DNA of 64,000 nucleotides from VRUE01 sp963699225 (GCA_963699225.1 OY969423.1:930001-994000), one strand, 5' to 3'; counted from the stretch's first letter, positions 41,865-50,148 are shown. The notes: generated by a model not told the origin, from the sequence alone. Made by a program: numbers and translations.

Positions 41865-43604
41865 TCATCCGATCGGCACCGTGACCGTCTTTGAGTACTG
41901 CTGATAGGCGGAAACCCGGTCGGTTATCTCGACTTCCCAGCTGCCGCCGGGGCTGAACTCGGCGCCGCTCAGCACGTAGTGGCCGGGGCCGGCGAGGTTG
42001 GCCTTCAGCGGCAAAGGCCCGATCTGCTCGGAGGGCAGTTCGGCCGTCACGGTGAGCTGTTTGGTTCCGGTGAACTGGGAGCCATCTTTGGCATTGATCA
42101 GGTAGAGGTGGATCGAGTTGGGTCCGACCTTCGCCGGTTCGACGGTCATCTCCAGCTCGGCCGGACCAAGCGTCGTGTTGATCGAGACCGGCCCCTGCGC
42201 CGCGTCGATCGGCGGCGCGTAGGAGACCAGCGCTGCGGTGACGCCGAACACGATCAGCATCAGCGAGAGCTCGCCACGGAGGCTGTTGCGGGCCCAGGAG
42301 CCGACCCAACCGGGCGATGCCGCACGCTCGACCAGCTCCTTCAGGGCAGGCAGGATGCGCTGGCGGTTGAGCGTGCCGAATCCGATCAGGAAGAGGAGCA
42401 GGAAAACCTTGGCAACGACCAGGAGCCCGTAGGTCGTGCCGAAAAGCGCGTGGACGCTGCGCACGTCGATGTAGGCCTGAACCACGCCGGTGATCGCGAT
42501 CGCGATCACCGCTCCCAGGGCAAAGGGCGAGAAGCGCGCCATCGTGTCCAGAAGGAGGCGGCTGCGATCCTCGGGAGCCAGCCTGCGAGTCGCGGCCGGC
42601 AGGGCGAAGAGGAAGCAGGCGATCCCGCCGACCCAGATGCTCGCCGCGGTGACGTGGATGACGTTGGTCGGGAAGAAGATCACCACAGGGCTCTGGATGC
42701 TGGGGTGGCCGGCCAACGCCGGAGTCATCGCCAGATACAGAGCCCCGAGCCCGATCAGGGCTGTTAGCCAGCGCCTCGCCCGGGGCAGCTTCCACGCCGC
42801 GATCAACAGCGCGCCGAGCAGCGCCCAGTCGATCGCGCGCAGTCCCCAGACAGTGCCGAAGCGGCTGTGCAGGGTGTCGCGGATGATCGGGCCCTTGAGC
42901 GAGGCCCAAAACGAGACGCCGGCGGCGCTCGCCCCCTGCAGGAGAATGCCGAGGACGCTGACCGCGATGCCGAGAATGACGGCGAAGGCGAGGAGGCGCC
43001 CGAAGCGACGCCCGAACGCCTTCGTGGCATCGGCGGCGCTCTCCCCGGCTCCACTGAGCGCGGAGATCGCCGGTTGCCAAGCGAAGAAGAAAAAGATCAG
43101 GCCGCCAACCATCAGGGCGATCGAGAGGTAGTCGAGCGCCCGGACCGCACCGAAGGCGAGTTTGGTTGCCTCGCCCGTCTGGTTCTTGGAGATCAGGCCG
43201 GCGACCGTGTACTTCGGCGCCGGGCCGGCGTGCCCGATGCTGAAAACGAGACCGCCGTAGACGATGTGGGTATCGGCAGAGATCACCCGGTAGGTCGCGG
43301 TGTAGGTGCCGTCAGAGAGGTTCGGCTTGAGCCCCACCCCCATCCAGGACTGATGGCCGCCGGGGTGAGAGACGTCGAGGTTGTCGACCTGATCGCCCTG
43401 GGCGTTGTAGACGCGAACTGCGCCCACGGTGCCGCCGACCGGCTGGTTGTATTTGAAGATGACCTCTTTGGGCTGAGCCTTTACGGTCGTTCCTGACTGC
43501 GGGCTGGTCTCGAGCAGCTGGGCATGGGCGAAGGCGCTCGCAGGGACGAGCAGGGCAAGGCAAAGTGCAGTGAGGACGGCGAGCGCCGGCAGCGCACGGC
43601 GCAT
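41865..43604 (-). CDS. Copper resistance CopC-CopD fusion protein (YcnJ-like)
   Basis: A 579-residue fusion starting MRRALPALAVLTALCLALL (ATG 43604; a TTG 9 nt earlier overlaps the previous stop). Signal cleavage after SAFA exposes His 27 (HAQLLETSPQSGTTV), the N-terminal copper ligand of CopC. The CopC domain continues to about 130 with SADTHIVYGGLVFSIG. A CopD domain of about eight helices follows (LDYLSIALMVGGLIFFFFAW, VIHVTAASIWVGGIACFLFALP with His). A C-terminal extracytoplasmic beta domain of ~110 residues (NTTLGPAELEMTVEPAKVG) is YtkA-like. Role: copper binding and import or tolerance. The gap to the preceding gene is 2 bp. Confidence 0.92.
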   Translation of the reverse strand: MRRALPALAVLTALCLALLVPASAFAHAQLLETSPQSGTTVKAQPKEVIFKYNQPVGGTVGAVRVYNAQGDQVDNLDVSHPGGHQSWMGVGLKPNLSDGTYTATYRVISADTHIVYGGLVFSIGHAGPAPKYTVAGLISKNQTGEATKLAFGAVRALDYLSIALMVGGLIFFFFAWQPAISALSGAGESAADATKAFGRRFGRLLAFAVILGIAVSVLGILLQGASAAGVSFWASLKGPIIRDTLHSRFGTVWGLRAIDWALLGALLIAAWKLPRARRWLTALIGLGALYLAMTPALAGHPSIQSPVVIFFPTNVIHVTAASIWVGGIACFLFALPAATRRLAPEDRSRLLLDTMARFSPFALGAVIAIAITGVVQAYIDVRSVHALFGTTYGLLVVAKVFLLLFLIGFGTLNRQRILPALKELVERAASPGWVGSWARNSLRGELSLMLIVFGVTAALVSYAPPIDAAQGPVSINTTLGPAELEMTVEPAKVGPNSIHLYLINAKDGSQFTGTKQLTVTAELPSEQIGPLPLKANLAGPGHYVLSGAEFSPGGSWEVEITDRVSAYQQYSKTVTVPIG

Positions 43605-43606
43605 CG

Positions 43607-44311
43607 CTACCAAGCCTCCTTCGCTGGCTCGTCGTCGCGCTCCGTGCGCCCCTCGTCCTCAACGCCATCGTCGTCACGATCGCGACGGCGCCGCGCCATC
43701 AGCACCAGCGCGCCGCCGCCGAGGACGATGACGATGCCGGCAAGGATGAAGGGCAGCTTCGAAGTGCTGGGGCTGCCGACCCAGTAGAGGGTGCCGTCGA
43801 TCGCCCCCTTCCTGCCGTCGACCCGCAGCGGGATCGTGTAGTCGAAGATCTTCGTCTTGCGGCTCGTGTCGGTGACCTGCGGTGGAGTCGCGGTCGAGCC
43901 GTAGTGCATGCGGTGGTCGTGCCAGAGGAAGGTGCCGGAGTCGTCGACGGTTTTCCACTTCGGCGGCGCCTTGGGATTGGCGATCGGCGGCACCTGCGAG
44001 GTCGGGAAGCGGGTGTCGTTGAGGTAGAGCGCCGGCGAACGTTCGTTGACCTGCACCGTGCCGTCCTCGAGCACGCGCGCGTAGGGCTCTCCCTCGTAGC
44101 CGTCGATCACGACTTCGTGGCCGTGCTGGTCGAGCAGCTGCATGTAGCTGTCGTAGGAGAGGACTTCGAAGCTGACGCCGGACACCTCCGGCGTCAGCTT
44201 GTCGATCACCGAGCGATAGTCAGGGTTGCCTTCGTGAGCCAGCGCCGGACTGGCGGAGACGCCAAGAAGCAATGCGGTAGTGGCGGCAAGCGCCGCCCAG
44301 TGCTTTCGCAC
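43607..44311 (-). CDS. Exported membrane-anchored protein of the copper cluster, probable histidine-brace type
   Basis: A 234-residue protein. The signal peptide ends SPALA, leaving His 26 as the predicted mature first residue (HEGNPDYRSVIDKLTPEVSGVSFEV). The central region has WHDHRMHYG with His 131, 133 and 136, an obvious metal site, then GAIDGTLYWVGSPS. One C-terminal helix LPFILAGIVIVLGGGALVLMA and an acidic/basic tail follow. I recall homologues beside CopC/CopD genes in actinobacteria, annotated as hypothetical. Position (2 bp before CopC-CopD) and motifs suggest a periplasm-side copper binder working with its two neighbours. Confidence 0.8.
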   Translation of the reverse strand: MRKHWAALAATTALLLGVSASPALAHEGNPDYRSVIDKLTPEVSGVSFEVLSYDSYMQLLDQHGHEVVIDGYEGEPYARVLEDGTVQVNERSPALYLNDTRFPTSQVPPIANPKAPPKWKTVDDSGTFLWHDHRMHYGSTATPPQVTDTSRKTKIFDYTIPLRVDGRKGAIDGTLYWVGSPSTSKLPFILAGIVIVLGGGALVLMARRRRDRDDDGVEDEGRTERDDEPAKEAW

Positions 44312-44368
44312 GGTATGTCCCTTCGGTCGCGCGCGCGACGCGACCGAGGTCGATCTCAGGCGCCGGCG

Positions 44369-44698
44369 CTAGGTCTGTGGAAGGAGACGGAGCGGCGGCG
44401 GACGCTCGGCCCGGGAGAAGGCGAGCAGGCGCGCCCCGCGGGGCGACCAGGCCAGCGGCGGCCGCGGAACCAGGGCCGCCACAACGGCGGAGCGTCGGGG
44501 TGGCCGATTCTTCTTAGCGACGAGCTTGGCGATCAACTCCTCGCCCAGATAGCGACCGGCGATCAGTGGCGCCACGATCAGCAAGGCTGGCGCCAAAAAG
44601 AGCAACGTGTCGGTTGGGCCCGAGAGGGCCAGCGCAAAGGCCCAGCAGATGGTTACTGCCAGCGCCAATCCCGAGGTAAGACGACTCACGAGACGCAT
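44369..44698 (-). CDS. Small membrane protein near the copper cluster
   Basis: A 109-residue protein with two N-terminal membrane helices (LTSGLALAVTICWAFALALSG and TLLFLAPALLIVAPLIAGRYL). A basic, Pro/Arg-rich cytoplasmic tail follows (KLVAKKNRPPRRS, RPPLAWSPRGARLL). No family is recognised. It precedes the exported His-motif gene by 57 bp in the same direction and could be the first gene of the copper unit, although no metal-binding motif is seen. A later part of the tail may be non-conserved. Confidence 0.55.
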   Translation of the reverse strand: MRLVSRLTSGLALAVTICWAFALALSGPTDTLLFLAPALLIVAPLIAGRYLGEELIAKLVAKKNRPPRRSAVVAALVPRPPLAWSPRGARLLAFSRAERPPPLRLLPQT

Positions 44699-44762
44699 AA
44701 GTTCAGTTTAGGTCGGCTCTTTAAGCTTCCTCTAATGCTGCTCGGACAGGGCACTAAGGGGC

Positions 44763-45512
44763 TCAGCGGTAGTCGGGGTTGGGGAAGTCGAAGCGACAGC
44801 CCGCGTCCCAGCCGGGCCGCTGGTTGCCGTGGGCGGGGATGCCGCCGGCGTCCTTCAGCATCCGCGCCAGGTGCAGCATGTTCCAGGCGGCGAAGGTGGT
44901 GTTGCGGTTGGTGAAATCGTTCTCCGGACCGCCCGAGCCCTCATCGAGGTATGACGGTCCCGGCCCGGCCTCGCCGATCCAGCCTGAGTCGGCCTGAGGC
45001 GGGATCGTGTAGCCGAGGTGCTGAAGCGAGTAGAGGGTGTTCATCGCGCAGTGCTTGACCCCGTCCTCGTTACCGGTGACCAGGCAGCCGCCGACGCGGC
45101 CGTAGTAGGCGTACTGGCCGGCGTCGTTGAGCAGGTGCGAGTTGCCGTAGAGGCGCTCGACGATCTGGGTCGCGACCGAGGACTTCTCCCCCAGCCAGAT
45201 CGACATTCCGAGCACGAGGATGTCGGCGGCCATCACCCGCTCGAAGATCGCGGGCCACTCGTCGCGCTCCCAGCCGTGCTCGGTCATGTCGGGCCAGACC
45301 CCGGTGGCGATCTCGTGGTCGATGGCGCGGATGCAATCGACCTGCACCCCGTTGCGACGCATGATCTCGATCGAGATGTCCATCAACCCCTGCGTGTTGG
45401 ACACCTCCGGGCTGCGCTTCAGCGTGCAGTTGATGAAGAACGCCTTCAGGTCCGAGTAGTCGGTCTCACTGCTCTCGCACAACTCGGCCTGCTTATCGGT
45501 CAGCTCGGTCAC
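44763..45512 (-). CDS. Flavodoxin-like NAD(P)H-dependent oxidoreductase
   Basis: A 249-residue protein starting at GTG 45512, overlapping the GNAT stop by 4 bp. The flavodoxin-like fold appears in KAFFINCTLKRSPEVSNTQGLMD (phosphate loop), ADILVLGMSIWLGEKSSVATQIVERLYG and GGCLVTGNEDGVKHCAMNTLYSLQHLGYTIPP. Such proteins bind FMN and reduce quinones, azo-compounds or iron chelates. A long C-terminal region (NRNTTFAAWNMLHLARML) is typical of the actinobacterial group. It is the last gene of the apparent run from the Met/His lipoprotein through the two-component system, suggesting a redox stress role by context. Confidence 0.85.
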   Translation of the reverse strand: MTELTDKQAELCESSETDYSDLKAFFINCTLKRSPEVSNTQGLMDISIEIMRRNGVQVDCIRAIDHEIATGVWPDMTEHGWERDEWPAIFERVMAADILVLGMSIWLGEKSSVATQIVERLYGNSHLLNDAGQYAYYGRVGGCLVTGNEDGVKHCAMNTLYSLQHLGYTIPPQADSGWIGEAGPGPSYLDEGSGGPENDFTNRNTTFAAWNMLHLARMLKDAGGIPAHGNQRPGWDAGCRFDFPNPDYR

Positions 45513-46270
45513 GTCTTCTCCTTGCTCGATTGGATTGGCATGTACTCCTCGAAGCGCCCGAGATCGCGAAAACCCACCCGGGTGTAGACACTCTCAGCCA
45601 TCTCGGTCGACTGCAGGCTGACGGTCATGCAGCCCCGTTCGCGCGCCTGCTTGATCGCGTGCGCGGAGAGCGCGGTGGCGAGACCTTGGCGGCGGGCTGC
45701 AGGCCGAGTGCCGACCATGTAGATGCCGCAGTCGCCGTCGTGGTCGAAGGCCATCAGCATCGCCGCGTCCTCGCCGCCCAGGCGGGCGATGTAGAAGTTC
45801 GCACGCTCGGCGGAGAGGTCCGGGACGATGCCGTCGAGGCCGTCGACGTGCCAGAACCGCTCGAGCGTGGGCTCGACCAGGTCGAGCATTGAGGCATCGA
45901 CCTCGACGAGGTCGGCAATCGGCATCGCCATCGTGCGGGTCGAGGAGTCATAGCTATAGCCGCGGGTCTCGACTTCGTGCGCGACGGCCGCGTCTGACTC
46001 GTGCACCCAGACCGCGTAGCGCTCGACCCCACGGCTGACGTACGCACGCTCGATCGTGTCGAGGGTCGCGTCGAGATCCGCGACGCCCCGTGCCAGCACA
46101 GCGTTGTTCAGGAACTCGCGGTCAGGTGAGTGGACGAAGACCGCGATCGCGGCATCATTGGTCTCGATCACCTCGGCGCCGGGCGAGCCGCCGGCGAGAT
46201 ACAGCCAGGACTGGACCAGGGTCGCGACCGAGCGGTCGAACAGCTCAGCGGCGCTTGGCTCACTTCTCAT
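45509..46270 (-). CDS. GNAT-family N-acetyltransferase
   Basis: A 253-residue protein with a variable N-terminal half (LFDRSVATLVQSWLYLAGGSPGAEV) and a C-terminal GNAT core: MVGTRPAARRQGLATALSAHAIKQARERGCMTVSLQSTEMAESVYTRVGF. R-R-Q-G-L-A contacts acetyl-CoA pyrophosphate. The acceptor is unknown. The start is 11 bp after the histidine kinase stop and its stop overlaps the flavodoxin-like gene start (GTGA), so it is firmly inside an operon. The N-terminal half may be a degenerate second GNAT repeat. Confidence 0.87.
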   Translation of the reverse strand: MRSEPSAAELFDRSVATLVQSWLYLAGGSPGAEVIETNDAAIAVFVHSPDREFLNNAVLARGVADLDATLDTIERAYVSRGVERYAVWVHESDAAVAHEVETRGYSYDSSTRTMAMPIADLVEVDASMLDLVEPTLERFWHVDGLDGIVPDLSAERANFYIARLGGEDAAMLMAFDHDGDCGIYMVGTRPAARRQGLATALSAHAIKQARERGCMTVSLQSTEMAESVYTRVGFRDLGRFEEYMPIQSSKEKT

Positions 46271-46281
46271 ATCCGCAACCG

Positions 46282-47133
46282 CTAAGCGGACTTCAGGGTG
46301 AAGTGGACCTTGGTTCCGGGCGCGCCGTCTTCGAACCAGATCTTGCCGCCGTGGGCTTCGACGATCGCTCGCGAGATCGCCAGGCCGAGGCCGGCGCCGT
46401 CCTCGCCGCGAGCGGCGTCACCGCGGTAGAAGGCCTCGAAGACCCGCTCGCCGTCGCCGGCCGGGATCCCCTCGCCGTTGTCGGCGACCTCGACCTCGAC
46501 CCCCCCGGCGGCGCGGCGAGCGCGCACGGTGACGCTGCCATCGGCCGGGGTGTGGCGGATCGCGTTCTGGATCAGGTTGAAGAGGACGCGCTGGACCTTC
46601 TCGGCGTTGGCGCTGGCAACGAGCTCGCTCGCCGGCAGCTCGGTGGCAAGGCTGACCCCGCGCTCGGCGGCCGGTGCGCGCATCGCTGCCACGGTGTCGC
46701 CGATCAGCTCGCGCACTTTGACCTGGCGCATCGTCCAGGAGATGTCGCCGGCCTCGATCCGCGAAAGCTCGAAGAGGTCGTCGATCAGGTCGCTGAGCAC
46801 GCCGACGTGGGTGCGGATCTCCTTCAGGTAGCGATCGCGGGTCTCGCCGGTGGCGACGCCGTCGTCGATCGACTCGACCAGCAGCCGCAGCGAGGCCAGC
46901 GGCGTGCGCAGGTCGTGCGAGGCGGCGGCGACCAGCTGGCGGCGCGCCTCCTCGATCTCGCGCCGGGAGCGCTCCTCCATCGCCAGGCGGACGGCGAGCG
47001 CCGCCGCCAGCGCCGCGCCGGCGGCGGCGAGCAGCACCAGCAGGATCTGGTCGGCCCCCATGTGGCCCGGCACCGCGACCGCGGCGGCGCCAGCCAAGAA
47101 GGCGGCGACGGCGATGACTACGGCGCGCTTCAC
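46282..47133 (-). CDS. Sensor histidine kinase without an extracytoplasmic sensor domain
   Basis: A 283-residue kinase starting at GTG 47133, overlapping the response-regulator stop by 4 bp. Two membrane helices (about 4-21 and 29-50) are joined by only ~8 residues, so there is no periplasmic sensor. A helical linker EERSRREIEEARRQLVA leads to the HisKA box AASHDLRTPLASLR with His 73. The ATPase domain has N box NLIQNAIRHTP, G1 VADNGEGIP and G2 GAGLGLAI. It is an intramembrane-sensing type that probably detects membrane state or relies on a partner protein. The partner regulator is encoded just upstream. Confidence 0.92.
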   Translation of the reverse strand: MKRAVVIAVAAFLAGAAAVAVPGHMGADQILLVLLAAAGAALAAALAVRLAMEERSRREIEEARRQLVAAASHDLRTPLASLRLLVESIDDGVATGETRDRYLKEIRTHVGVLSDLIDDLFELSRIEAGDISWTMRQVKVRELIGDTVAAMRAPAAERGVSLATELPASELVASANAEKVQRVLFNLIQNAIRHTPADGSVTVRARRAAGGVEVEVADNGEGIPAGDGERVFEAFYRGDAARGEDGAGLGLAISRAIVEAHGGKIWFEDGAPGTKVHFTLKSA

Positions 47134-47828
47134 GGTCGCAACCGGTAGCCGATTCCCCAGACCGTCTCGATGAAGCGCGGCTCGGCCGGGTCGTCGCCGA
47201 GCTTGGCGCGCAGGCGGCGGACGTGGACGGTGACGGTGCTGGTGTCCTCGAAGAAGGGCTCGCCCCAAACCGCTTCCATCAGCTGGTCGCGCGAGTAGAC
47301 CCGGCCGGGGTGCGCCGCCAGGTAGGCGAGCAGGTCGAACTCGCGCATGGTCAGCGAGAGCTCCTCGCCGTCGAGGAAGGCGCTGCGGGTCGCCGGCTCG
47401 ATGCGCAGCGGCCCGTGCTCGATCGGCGGCGCCTCCTCATCGGGTGGCGAGACCCGGCGCAGCACCGCGTCGACCCTGGCGACCAGCTCGGCTGGCGAGA
47501 AGGGCTTGACGACGTAATCGTCGGCACCCTGGCGCAGGCCGACGAGGCGGTCGGACTCCTCGCCGCGGGCGGTCAGCATGATCACCGCGATCCGCGGCCC
47601 CGTCTCCTCGTGCAACTGGCGCATCACCTCGATCCCATCGATCCCCGGCAGCATCAGGTCGAGCACGACCAGATCGGGTCGGTGCTCGGCGGCGAGGCGC
47701 AGCGCCTCGGGTCCGTCGGTGGCGCGGTAGGTCTCATAGCCGGCCCGCTCCATGTAGCGACCGACGACGTCGAGAATCGTCGGCTCGTCATCGACGACCA
47801 GCACGGTGCCCTGGGAGGAGTCGGCCAT
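47130..47828 (-). CDS. OmpR-family response regulator
   Basis: A 232-residue regulator starting MADSSQGTVLVVDDEPTILDVV (ATG 47828). The receiver has acidic pair Asp 13/14, phosphorylation site Asp 57 in DLVVLDLMLPG, Thr in IMLTARG, and Lys in YVVKPFSPAEL. The winged-helix output domain ends LTMREFDLLAYLAAHPGRVYSRDQLMEAVWG and TVTVHVRRLRAKLGDD. It forms the pair with the overlapping kinase gene. It starts 37 bp after the dipZ stop, so dipZ and the lipoprotein upstream may be both its operon partners and its targets. Confidence 0.94.
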   Translation of the reverse strand: MADSSQGTVLVVDDEPTILDVVGRYMERAGYETYRATDGPEALRLAAEHRPDLVVLDLMLPGIDGIEVMRQLHEETGPRIAVIMLTARGEESDRLVGLRQGADDYVVKPFSPAELVARVDAVLRRVSPPDEEAPPIEHGPLRIEPATRSAFLDGEELSLTMREFDLLAYLAAHPGRVYSRDQLMEAVWGEPFFEDTSTVTVHVRRLRAKLGDDPAEPRFIETVWGIGYRLRP

Positions 47829-47865
47829 CGCCGCGATTGTCGCGCCTGGCCGGGCGGCCTCGCGG

Positions 47866-49623
47866 CTAGCCGAAGGTGAAGGCATAGCCCATCACCCCCG
47901 CTTCCGGTTCCAGGGTGAGGACGTGGTGGCCGACCTTGGGCAGGTTGACGAGGTTGTAGAGGCGCTGGCCGGTCACGGTCACGGCACCGTCGTGGACGTC
48001 GCTGCCGGCGTCGGCGCTGGAGATCGGCTGCCCGTCGAGCAGCACCCGAACCTTGCGGTCGCGGCCGGGCGAGCCGAGCACGAGGTAGACGCGCCGGGCG
48101 CCGAAGTTGAGATCGAGTGACGCTCCGGCCCCGGCGGTCGCCGAGTCGAGACTGATGCGCCACTTGCCGTGGTAGGCGAATTCGTTGGCGGGCAGGGCCT
48201 TCGGCGCGGTGAAGTCGTGTGACCCCGGGGAGAGCATCGCGTTGGTGAAGCGTTCGGCGCGGGCGGCGCCGAGGTAGGTCTCCGGGGTGGTCACGGTCGC
48301 CGAGGGTGCAACCGCGTGGACCTGCGTCTCCTTGCCTTTGACCGGCTTGCCCGCTTCGGCCAGGAGATCGCGGATCACCTGCTCTTTCTCGCCGTATTCG
48401 CCCTCGCCGAAGTGCACGTAGCGGACCCGGCCCTGGGCGTCGATGAAGTACTCGGCCGGCCAGTACTGGTTGCCGTAAGCGTTCCAGGTTGCCTGTTCGT
48501 TGTCCTGCACCACCGGGTAGCGAATGTCGTTTTCGTCGATCGCCGTCTGCACGTTGCTCGCTTCGCGCTCGAAGGGGAACTCGGGGGTGTGCACACCGAC
48601 GATCGTCAGGCCGTCCTTGCGGTACTTCGCGTCCCAGGCCTTCAGGTAGGGCAGGGTGCGGATGCAGTTGATGCAGCTGTAGGTCCAGAAGTCGACGAGG
48701 ACGACCCGCCCACGCAGCCCGCGCAGGGTGAGCGGCTTGTCGCCGGGCGTGTTGAACCACTGCTCGGTGCCGACGAATTCCGGCGCCACGCCGAGCACCG
48801 GCAGTTTCTTCAGCTTGCCGTCGGCGCCGGTTTCCGGGGCCGCGCCGCTGGCTTCGCTGCCGACGCCGTGGCCGCCGTTGTCGCGAATGTCTTCCAGCGC
48901 CGCCTTGGCCGAGGCGGTGTCCTCGAGGTCTTCGGTCGGGTTGACGAGGAAGCTGGGCAGGCTGCTGGCGATCTGGTTCTGGAAGCGAAGGTCGTAGTTG
49001 CCGAGCATCGCCAGGGCGACGACCACCATCACCGCGCCCATCGCGATCTGCAGGCCGACGCCGCGCTGGGCCAGCGGTCGCACCACCTTGCGGCCGCCGA
49101 GCATGAGGAAGTAGAGGACGACGGCCGAGCCGATCCCGTAGCTCAGGGCCACCGCCAGCCGGCCGGTGCTGAAGGATTGCGAGGCGGAGACGGTGATCAC
49201 CCCGGCCAGGATCGGCCCTGCGCAGGGTGCGTAGACGAGGCCGAGGCTGGCGCCGACCGCCGTTCCCGACCAGAAGCCGTCGCCCTTGCCTTTGGCGACG
49301 CCCGCCCGACTGGCGAACTGGCTCATCCAGGCCTCCAGCCGCGCCGCCAACGGCGGGATCATCAGCACGATCCCGAAGCCGAGCAGGACGGCGATCGCCA
49401 GCTTGCGCAGGAAGTCGTTGGGCAGGCCGAGGGCGGAGATGACGTAGACCAGCGCCACGGTGGCGAAGGTGAAGGAGACCGCCAGCCCGGCGACGATCCC
49501 CAGCGGCCGCCGCCGCCCGCCGGTCGCCCCCGCCGAGAGCGCGATCGGCAACACCGGCAACACGCAGGGCGACAACGCCGTGGCCGCGCCGGCGATGAAT
49601 CCGAAGATGATCAGCAATGCCAT
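47866..49623 (-). CDS. dipZ: DipZ-type protein: CcdA membrane domain + thioredoxin + C-terminal beta domain
   Basis: A 585-residue protein like mycobacterial DipZ (Rv2874). The CcdA/DsbD-like part (1-215, six helices) has redox Cys 20 in LSPCVLPVLP and Cys 133 in YAPCAGP. A linker (215-275) precedes a thioredoxin-like domain with DFWTYSCINCIRTLPYL (Cys 317, Cys 320). The C-terminal ~150 residues (LPANEFAYHGKWRISLDSATA onward) form a carbohydrate-module-like beta sandwich. It should carry electrons from cytoplasmic thioredoxin across the membrane to exported proteins, here possibly copper proteins. It lies between the Met/His lipoprotein (48 bp) and the response regulator (37 bp). Confidence 0.93.
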   Translation of the reverse strand: MALLIIFGFIAGAATALSPCVLPVLPIALSAGATGGRRRPLGIVAGLAVSFTFATVALVYVISALGLPNDFLRKLAIAVLLGFGIVLMIPPLAARLEAWMSQFASRAGVAKGKGDGFWSGTAVGASLGLVYAPCAGPILAGVITVSASQSFSTGRLAVALSYGIGSAVVLYFLMLGGRKVVRPLAQRGVGLQIAMGAVMVVVALAMLGNYDLRFQNQIASSLPSFLVNPTEDLEDTASAKAALEDIRDNGGHGVGSEASGAAPETGADGKLKKLPVLGVAPEFVGTEQWFNTPGDKPLTLRGLRGRVVLVDFWTYSCINCIRTLPYLKAWDAKYRKDGLTIVGVHTPEFPFEREASNVQTAIDENDIRYPVVQDNEQATWNAYGNQYWPAEYFIDAQGRVRYVHFGEGEYGEKEQVIRDLLAEAGKPVKGKETQVHAVAPSATVTTPETYLGAARAERFTNAMLSPGSHDFTAPKALPANEFAYHGKWRISLDSATAGAGASLDLNFGARRVYLVLGSPGRDRKVRVLLDGQPISSADAGSDVHDGAVTVTGQRLYNLVNLPKVGHHVLTLEPEAGVMGYAFTFG

Positions 49624-49671
49624 CTCATAAGCCTTTCGCTCACCGGACTACGAAGAGAGGACGGCTACGGC

Positions 49672-49956
49672 TCAGCCTTCCATGTGGTCGCTCGAGGAGC
49701 CTTCGTGCTGCATCGAGCCGCCCTGGTGCTTCATGGCGTCTTCGTGCTTCATGGCGTCTTCGTGCTTCATCGCTTTACCCTCGTGCTTCATGGCTTCGCC
49801 TTCGTGCTTCATCGCACCGTGATGCATCGCATCCGTCGTCGTTCCGTTGCTCGAGGTCGCCGCGTTGGAGTCGCTGCCGCAACCGCCGAACGCCACCGCC
49901 CCGCTGAGCGCGATCGCCGCTACCGCCGGAATCGCCACTGCCTGCCTCAAACGCAT
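49672..49956 (-). CDS. Met/His-repeat lipoprotein
   Basis: A 94-residue exported lipoprotein starting MRLRQAVAIPAVAAIALSGAVAFGGC (ATG 49956 behind GAGGGAG; Cys 26 lipidated, with an atypical FGGC box). After a Ser/Thr linker, residues ~44-92 are a repeat AMKHE-G/D: MHHGAMKHEGEAMKHEGKAMKHED and two more, then MQHEG and DHMEG. Met-x-His-Glu units are well suited to Cu(I)/Ag(I) or Cu(II), as in SilE- and CopC-like Met/His segments. The gene heads the dipZ-two-component run, so an envelope copper buffer is the best guess. The repeats show as ~18-bp DNA repeats at 49725-49815. Confidence 0.78.
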   Translation of the reverse strand: MRLRQAVAIPAVAAIALSGAVAFGGCGSDSNAATSSNGTTTDAMHHGAMKHEGEAMKHEGKAMKHEDAMKHEDAMKHQGGSMQHEGSSSDHMEG

Positions 49957-50042
49957 TCGCCACTCCCTCTTCGAATTGCCAGAGTGGCCACCGTAGGAAG
50001 GAAATGTGACGAGAAGAGAAACTGGCGAGCATGGATAGTGCT

Positions 50043-50086
50043 GAGTGGTCGATTTGCCCCCGTATGCGGGGGTCAATCGACCACTC
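50043..50086. repeat. Long inverted repeat (hairpin) in the spacer before the Met/His lipoprotein gene
   Basis: Arms of 20 bp, GAGTGGTCGATT and ATCGACCACTC on the outside and CCCCG/CGGGG inside, with two mismatches and a TATG loop. It lies 62 bp beyond the stop of the 50149-50991 gene and 86 bp before the lipoprotein ATG, both read on the minus strand. It may be that gene's terminator or a regulatory hairpin. There is no T-run on either side. Confidence 0.65.
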
Positions 50087-50148
50087 GACGTCTGAGGGGT
50101 CGAAGGCACAGAGGTCGCCACCTCCGTTGGCTCCGCGAAATCAACCGT

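Noticed and set aside
41083..43080. 665-codon minus-strand frame running through the CopC-CopD region into YcnI
   Set aside because: Only its last 241 codons (YcnI) are real. The upstream part is an out-of-frame shadow of CopC-CopD, rich in Arg and Pro.
49725..49815. Short DNA repeats (about 18 bp) resembling a direct-repeat array
   Set aside because: They encode the AMKHE peptide repeat in frame. No spacers.
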